From JBBRLA01 sp038231615 (GTDB taxonomy: Bacteria; Myxococcota_A; Polyangia; Palsa-1104; JAEUJZ01): DNA of 6,275 nucleotides. The position numbers and the translations under genes are program-made. The stretch lies in assembly GCA_038231615.1 (NCBI GenBank), contig JBBRLA010000527.1, positions 1-6,275 of the forward strand, given 5' to 3'. This document shows positions 1-3,460 of the stretch, one piece after another (position 1 is the stretch's first letter; the number at the start of each line of letters is the position of its first letter). A model generated the notes under the pieces. The model ran no database searches. It had not been told where the DNA came from and was given only the letters and a program-made list of their open reading frames with translations.

Positions 1-336
1 CTGGGCGCGCCGATGCGCGATGGGCGGATGGACCTCATTCGCTGGTACATCTTGTACGAATTCGGCAAGTCGGCCATGGTGCAGCGAGTCGCTCCATTCA
101 TGGTGGAGCGGTTCGCCGAGCGGCGCCACGGACTGGATTCGGACTTCGATCTGGTGCGGGAAGTGGCCTGGGCGTTCCGCCACCTGACCTACCGGCAGAT
201 CATGGAGCTGGTGAAGGGGCAGATGTACGTCGGCTTCAAGAATTGCAGCGACCCGGCCCTGAGAGACAATGCCTTCCTGATGAACCTGCGCCCCAGCGCC
301 ACCTGGGCCGGCGGCGAGACGATGCGGGTGGGGTAA
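1..336 (+). CDS. C-terminal part of an unrecognised protein (5' end outside window)
   Basis: The frame is open from the first base of the window to the TAA at 334-336, so the true start probably lies upstream. In-frame ATGs at 13 and 28 have no convincing ribosome binding site. The visible 111 residues are rich in aromatic and charged residues and look mostly helical (for example YEFGKSAMVQRVAPFMVERF and the stretch VREVAWAFRHLTYRQIMELV). They end in a loop containing FKNCSDPAL and a short tail, TWAGGETMRVG. No signal peptide, membrane segment or catalytic motif is seen. I do not recognise the family. The tail of a multidomain enzyme would fit, but this is a guess and no function is proposed. 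Codon use is GC-rich, like the neighbours. The next gene on this strand starts 155 bases later behind its own predicted promoter, so an operon with the cytochrome is not required. Confidence 0.65.
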   Translation: MGAPMRDGRMDLIRWYILYEFGKSAMVQRVAPFMVERFAERRHGLDSDFDLVREVAWAFRHLTYRQIMELVKGQMYVGFKNCSDPALRDNAFLMNLRPSATWAGGETMRVG

Positions 337-475
337 GGCAACTGACATCGGCGCGGCGCCCGTTGCGCCACGACCGCCGCCAGGTGACTCTCACCCGCAG
401 CGCACCCGCGACAAAGACGGCAAGGTCACCATCGAAGACCGCTACTTTTTGACCCCTTGCTTCGCGATGCTCTGA
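284..475 (+). pseudogene. Startless open frame with an EF-hand-like motif; possible gene remnant
   Basis: After stops at 278-283, frame 2 is open to a TGA at 473-475. It has no ATG or GTG before its last few codons, so it is not a normal gene. From 404 to 439 it reads TRDKDGKVTIED. This fits an EF-hand calcium loop with Asp at positions 3, 5 and 12, Gly at 6 and a hydrophobic residue at 8, but Thr instead of Asp at position 1. It is followed by RYFLTPCFAML and the stop. The rest of the frame is Pro/Ala-rich and unremarkable. It overlaps the end of the upstream gene in another frame. It may be the worn-down tail of an EF-hand protein of the kind found in the gene at 1732-3036, or it may be chance. 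The call rests on one short motif. Confidence 0.22.
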
Positions 476-486
476 AGCGATAAAAT
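457..486 (+). promoter_or_regulatory. Predicted promoter of the cytochrome gene, leaderless geometry
   Basis: TAAAAT at 481-486 matches the -10 consensus at five of six positions and ends five bases before the ATG at 492, so transcription would start at or next to the start codon. TTGCTT at 457-462, 18 bases upstream, is a weak -35 (first three bases match). No Shine-Dalgarno sequence lies in front of the ATG, which supports a leaderless message. GCTTC (459-463) and GAAGC (474-478) form an inverted repeat inside the spacer and could be a regulator site. The same TAAAAT-N5-ATG layout occurs before the minus-strand gene ending at 3036. Confidence 0.5.
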
Positions 487-491
487 GTACC

Positions 492-1730
492 ATGCGCAAG
501 ATCTGGCTCCTTGCCGCCCTCATCCCCTGCCTGTTCGCAGTGGGCCTCATCCTCCGATCTCGCCATCCGGCGGCACCGGTTGCGACTGTGCCACTACCCG
601 CACGGCAGGCCGCCTTGGAGGAGCCGCCGGTCTTTGCCGGCACCCAGGCCTGCGCCGAATGCCACGCACAGCGGGTGGACTCCTTCTCGAAGACCGCCCA
701 TGCGCTGACTTCCCGGGAGGCCGACCGCAAGAGCATCTCCGGCCCCCTGGACGAAGGCAAAAACACGCTTCGTACACGCAACCCGCGGCTGTGGTTCGAA
801 ATGCAGGCCCGCGCGGGGGGAATTTACCAGGACACGATGGAAGCCACCGCCGAGTGGTACCAACGAGTGGACACGGAGCGCATCGACCTTGTGACCGGGT
901 CCGGCAAGAAGGGCGAGACCTACCTCACCTGGAAGGACGACCGCCTGTACGAGCTTCCAGTCTCCTACGGGCGGCTCTATGGGTGGATCATCAGCCCCGG
1001 ATATCCCAACGGGGTGCGCACTCCCCCACGGCCGATCCAGCCGCCGTGCCTGGACTGCCACGCAACGTACTTCCGCGTGCTATCCGGGGGCATCAACCGC
1101 TACGCGCGAACCGGATACGTGCTGGGGGTAGGCTGTGAGCGCTGCCATGGACCCGGCGTGCGTCACATAGAGTATCAAAAAGCTCACCCGGACGAGAAGC
1201 GCGCCCGGTACATCGTCAACCCATCCGAACTGCCCGTCGAGCGGCAGCGTGATCTGTGCGCCCAGTGCCACTCCGACAACGGAGACTCCCTGCGGCCGGC
1301 CTTCTCCTACCGGCCCGGCGAGCCCCTTGCCAAGTACCGCCGGGACAAGAGCGAGACAGAGCAAAACCGGATGGGTGCGCACGCCGACAACCAGGGGGCC
1401 CGGCTGCACCTGGCCCGGTGCTACCAGCAGAGCCCTGCCATGACCTGCATCACGTGCCACAATCCCCATGTCCTCGAACGCGACCAGCTAGCGGTGTTCT
1501 CGAAGCGCTGTCTCGATTGCCACAAGCGGCAGGCGTGCCCGATGTCAAAGAAACTGGGGGCGAGCATCGAGCAAAACTGCATCGATTGTCACATGCAGCT
1601 GGGACAGGACCAGATGAACGTGTCGATCGGGCCGAATGGCCCCCTGATGGCGACCCAGCGGGACCACTTCATCGGCATCTTCCCGAAGCTGACCCAGCGC
1701 TTCCTGGCACGCGGAGAGCACGCCAAGTGA
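492..1730 (+). CDS. Membrane-anchored heptahaem c-type cytochrome
   Basis: This is a 412-residue electron-transfer protein predicted to sit outside the cytoplasmic membrane. Residues 1-4 are charged and about 5-21 are hydrophobic, with no lipobox. This could be a signal peptide or an N-terminal anchor. Seven CXXCH haem sites are visible: CAECH 54, CLDCH 186, CERCH 215, CAQCH 256, CITCH 319, CLDCH 340 and CIDCH 363. Candidate distal ligands include His70, His225, His297, His306, His326 and His392. The order of motifs (FAGTQACAECH near the N-terminus, a GSGKKGETYLTW and LPVSYG region, GCERCHGPG, then CITCHNPH and CIDCHM) resembles the cytochrome c554-like multihaem proteins that often carry TPR repeats; none are present here. 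The physiological partner and substrate cannot be read from the sequence. The ATG at 492 was chosen because it gives an N-terminal hydrophobic segment and sits directly behind a -10 box. The ATG at 485 is in another frame. The stop is one base from the stop of the convergent thioredoxin-fusion gene. Confidence 0.93.
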   Translation: MRKIWLLAALIPCLFAVGLILRSRHPAAPVATVPLPARQAALEEPPVFAGTQACAECHAQRVDSFSKTAHALTSREADRKSISGPLDEGKNTLRTRNPRLWFEMQARAGGIYQDTMEATAEWYQRVDTERIDLVTGSGKKGETYLTWKDDRLYELPVSYGRLYGWIISPGYPNGVRTPPRPIQPPCLDCHATYFRVLSGGINRYARTGYVLGVGCERCHGPGVRHIEYQKAHPDEKRARYIVNPSELPVERQRDLCAQCHSDNGDSLRPAFSYRPGEPLAKYRRDKSETEQNRMGAHADNQGARLHLARCYQQSPAMTCITCHNPHVLERDQLAVFSKRCLDCHKRQACPMSKKLGASIEQNCIDCHMQLGQDQMNVSIGPNGPLMATQRDHFIGIFPKLTQRFLARGEHAK

Positions 1731-1731
1731 T

Positions 1732-3036
1732 CTAGGGGCGGGCGGAAAGGAACGAGAGGAACGCGCCGCGATCCTGCACGCCCTCCAGGCGGGCGCGGAC
1801 TTGACCCTGGGGACTCAGGATGACAAAGGCCGGGGTCTGCTTGAGGCCCAGTTCGAAAAAGAGCGCCCAGGCGTCATCGTGTTCGACGCCCAGCTGAGCG
1901 GCGGCGAACTGGCCGGTGCGCCGTTTTACCTCGGGGTCTGCAAGGGTGGTCTCGTCCATGCGCTTGCAGGCGACGCACTGTGGGGCGGTGAACTGGATCA
2001 GGATCGGTCGCTTGGCATCTTGCGCCTGCTTCAGCAGCGCGGAGATTTGACTGAGGTCGGGAGGCAGGGGGGACGTCGGCGGCGGGGACGTCTTGCCAGT
2101 GGCCTGCAAGAGGCCCAGTTCGACCTTGGTCGCAACTGCCCACAGCATCTTGCTCTTTACCAGACCGCCCCTGGCGATGACGAACGCGCCGTTTTCGAGT
2201 CGGCCGTATGCGTTGTAGGTGGGGTTGTCCATTTCGTCGATGAGAATCGGGATGACGCCGTGGATTTCGCGACGGTAGCGCAGGGCGGTCTGGACCCGTT
2301 CGGCGTAGCTTGAGGGGGCCGTGAAGCTTTTGAAATCGTCGATGCGGCGGACGATCAGCAACTCAGGAGAAGTGACCTGCCCGTCTTGGTTGAGATCGAG
2401 GAGGTCAAAGAAGCGGCTGTCGAAATGGGGGCTGCCCGGGTGGAATTCGTCCAGCGTGATGACGCCGTCCCGGTTGGTGTCCATGGCCGGCATCTGGTTG
2501 ACGTACGCGATCATCTCCTGGCTGACTGCGGCCCCGCGGTAGGCTTCTTTCGAGAAGATGAAGTAGACATTGGCCAGGTCTTTCCATTGGTGGGCCAGCG
2601 CCTCAAAGGCGGAGTTCTTCATGCGAAGCATGGTGGAACTGTAGGAGCCGAAGACCAGGACCACCGGGCCGGCCTCGGTGATCTTGGCCAGTTGGACCAC
2701 GGTCCCATCGGGGGTCCGCAGGGAGAAGTCCGGCGCCCGATCACCGATGTGTAGGGCATTTTCGTTGAACCCCTTGTTAGGCAGCACCGGTTGGTCCACG
2801 GGTTTTCTCTGGACCGGCTCGGGGGAGGCGGTCTCCTTTACGGGGGGCAGCGGCGATGGCACATACGGGGACTCCGGCGATGTACGCACCGGGACGGAGA
2901 CCACCGGGGCAGCGGGAACTTTCGGGATGGACGGGAGGGCGGCGACGAGTTGGCTAGCACGGTACACCATCACGCCCGCGACCACGAAAAAACCGACGAG
3001 CAACCCCAGGACGATGCGTCGAAAAGTAGTATGCAT
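1732..3036 (-). CDS. Membrane-anchored deiodinase-like/EF-hand/thioredoxin fusion protein
   Basis: This is a 434-residue predicted envelope protein. Residues 8-24 form a single hydrophobic segment behind HTTFRR, so it is likely an N-in anchor. About 35-85 is a Pro-rich linker. About 94-310 has a redoxin fold closest to the iodothyronine deiodinase family: IGDRAPDFSL, VVLVFGSYSST at 126-135, YFIFSKEAY at 158-166, and IPILIDEMDNPTYNAYG at 262-278. The catalytic Sec/Cys position of that family (GSCT-U/C-P) is Ser134 here, and the whole domain has no cysteine. Two EF-hand loops lie inside it: DTNRDGVITLDE (186-197) and DLNQDGQVTSPE (214-225), both with good calcium-ligand positions. A second Pro-rich linker (315-326) leads to a thioredoxin/DsbD-C-like domain with APQCVACKRMDE (C354, C357) and a TPAF cis-proline at 401-404. 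A role in disulfide reduction, perhaps of apocytochromes, is inference. The ATG at 3036 gives the membrane anchor and lies five bases behind a -10 box. Confidence 0.88.
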   Translation of the reverse strand: MHTTFRRIVLGLLVGFFVVAGVMVYRASQLVAALPSIPKVPAAPVVSVPVRTSPESPYVPSPLPPVKETASPEPVQRKPVDQPVLPNKGFNENALHIGDRAPDFSLRTPDGTVVQLAKITEAGPVVLVFGSYSSTMLRMKNSAFEALAHQWKDLANVYFIFSKEAYRGAAVSQEMIAYVNQMPAMDTNRDGVITLDEFHPGSPHFDSRFFDLLDLNQDGQVTSPELLIVRRIDDFKSFTAPSSYAERVQTALRYRREIHGVIPILIDEMDNPTYNAYGRLENGAFVIARGGLVKSKMLWAVATKVELGLLQATGKTSPPPTSPLPPDLSQISALLKQAQDAKRPILIQFTAPQCVACKRMDETTLADPEVKRRTGQFAAAQLGVEHDDAWALFFELGLKQTPAFVILSPQGQVRARLEGVQDRGAFLSFLSARP

Positions 3037-3041
3037 ACCCC

Positions 3042-3070
3042 ATTTTATGCTCGCCGTGGCTGGGCGTCAA
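3042..3070 (-). promoter_or_regulatory. Near-consensus promoter of the thioredoxin-fusion gene, leaderless geometry
   Basis: Read on the minus strand, TTGACG (3070-3065) is followed after exactly 17 bases by TAAAAT (3047-3042). Each hexamer matches the sigma-70-type consensus at five of six positions. The -10 box ends five bases before the ATG at 3036-3034, so the transcript should begin at or within a base or two of the start codon. The bases between are GGGGT, too close to the start to act as a normal Shine-Dalgarno site. This is the best promoter in the window. Confidence 0.68.
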
Positions 3071-3071
3071 T

Positions 3072-3093
3072 GGGAGGCTCATCGAGCCATCCC
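3072..3093. promoter_or_regulatory. Interrupted inverted repeat next to the minus-strand -35 box; operator candidate
   Basis: GGGAGGCTC (3072-3080) is mirrored by GAGCCATCCC (3084-3093) around a three-base centre. All nine bases of the left arm pair, with one unpaired A at 3089. The repeat starts two bases beyond the TTGACG -35 box of the gene reading leftwards, where an activator or repressor dimer commonly binds. No regulator gene is visible in the window, so the binding protein is unknown. Confidence 0.35.
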
Positions 3094-3133
3094 GCCAACC
3101 TCGCGCCCCAGATCCTGCTGTTACGACCTGGAC

Positions 3134-3153
3134 AGGGGGGCTGGAGCCCCCTT
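3134..3153 (+). other. GC-rich hairpin with T-rich tail in the intergenic region
   Basis: GGGGGC (3136-3141) pairs with GCCCCC (3146-3151) around TGGA. The stem can be lengthened by a G-T and an A-T pair to eight base pairs. On the plus strand it is followed by TGCTTCTT, which resembles a weak intrinsic terminator, but no plus-strand gene ends upstream of it. It could terminate stray transcription towards the lyase gene, or be a copy of a dispersed genomic hairpin repeat. The minus-strand side lacks a T tail. Confidence 0.4.
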
Positions 3154-3355
3154 GCTTCTTGGTTACTTCACAGATGACTTTTCTTGCGCGCAGAACGTAA
3201 TCCCCGATTCATTCTTTCAGCAAATTTATTTCATTCCCATTCGCGTGGCTTTTCGGCTGCTTACTTCAAGGCCTACGTGTGGGAGTGATTTTTTGGGTTC
3301 CCATCCTTCGCTGGGACTGGTACATCCATTATACCGTGTGGATTACAGACAGGGG

Positions 3356-3386
3356 TTGACAGGCCCTAGGGCATCCTGAAGGATGC
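3356..3386 (+). promoter_or_regulatory. TTGACA followed by two overlapping palindromes; possible lyase promoter/operator
   Basis: TTGACA (3356-3361) is a perfect -35 hexamer. Seventeen bases later AAGGAT (3379-3384) is only a poor -10 (three of six). Directly after the TTGACA come GCCCTAGGGC (3363-3372), a perfect 10-base palindrome, and GCATCCTGAAGGATGC (3371-3386), whose two 7-base arms are perfectly mirrored around GA. They share the bases GC. A poor -10 filled with palindromes fits a regulated promoter needing help from, or blocked by, a dimeric protein. The second palindrome could also act as an RNA hairpin. The lyase ATG lies 75 bases further on. Confidence 0.4.
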
Positions 3387-3451
3387 ACTGGCGAGGGCAG
3401 GTGTATGGAGATGGGTGTGTCTGCAATTCGCTGCTAGACAGCACCACGAAC

Positions 3452-3456
3452 AGGAG
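3452..3456 (+). promoter_or_regulatory. Ribosome binding site AGGAG deciding the lyase start
   Basis: AGGAG lies four bases before the ATG at 3461. It selects this start over the in-frame ATG at 3383, which would bury the lipoprotein signal behind 26 residues that do not look like a signal peptide. It contrasts with the cytochrome and thioredoxin-fusion genes, which lack such a site. Confidence 0.75.
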
Positions 3457-3460
3457 ACGT

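Larger units (their letters stand above)
3037..3460. other. Divergent intergenic control region
   Basis: These 424 bases separate the minus-strand thioredoxin-fusion gene from the plus-strand lyase lipoprotein gene. No credible gene is seen. The frames open across it are extensions of antisense shadows, or the 26-codon upstream extension of the lyase frame. The side near 3040-3095 holds the minus-strand promoter and an interrupted inverted repeat. A GC hairpin lies at 3134-3153. From about 3155 to 3300 the sequence is much richer in A and T than the genes, with T-runs such as those near 3177-3182 and 3288-3297. The right end has TTGACA followed by two overlapping palindromes, then the lyase ribosome binding site. 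Confidence 0.75.

Noticed and set aside
350..369. GGCGC/GCGCC pairing after the first gene as a terminator
   Set aside because: It is a five-base stem with a long loop and no following T-run.
485..1138. Open frame starting at the ATG at 485, overlapping the cytochrome
   Set aside because: It is a Pro/Arg-rich shadow frame without motifs. The frame from 492 has seven CXXCH sites.
2635..2637. Possible selenocysteine codon in the deiodinase-like motif
   Set aside because: The codon is TCC (Ser), not TGA, and no in-frame TGA occurs in the gene.
3329..3335. TTATACC as a -10 box for the lyase
   Set aside because: There is no acceptable -35 at the right distance (TTCGCT only). The TTGACA at 3356 is a better anchor, though its own -10 is poor.
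2678..3379. Plus-strand open frame running from the thioredoxin-fusion gene into the intergenic region
   Set aside because: Its first half is antisense to a recognised gene. The rest is low-quality translation of promoter DNA with no ribosome binding site or domain.
3383..3460. Upstream in-frame ATG extending the lyase by 26 residues
   Set aside because: The extension would put hydrophilic residues before the signal peptide. The ATG at 3461 has AGGAG and gives a clean lipoprotein N-terminus.
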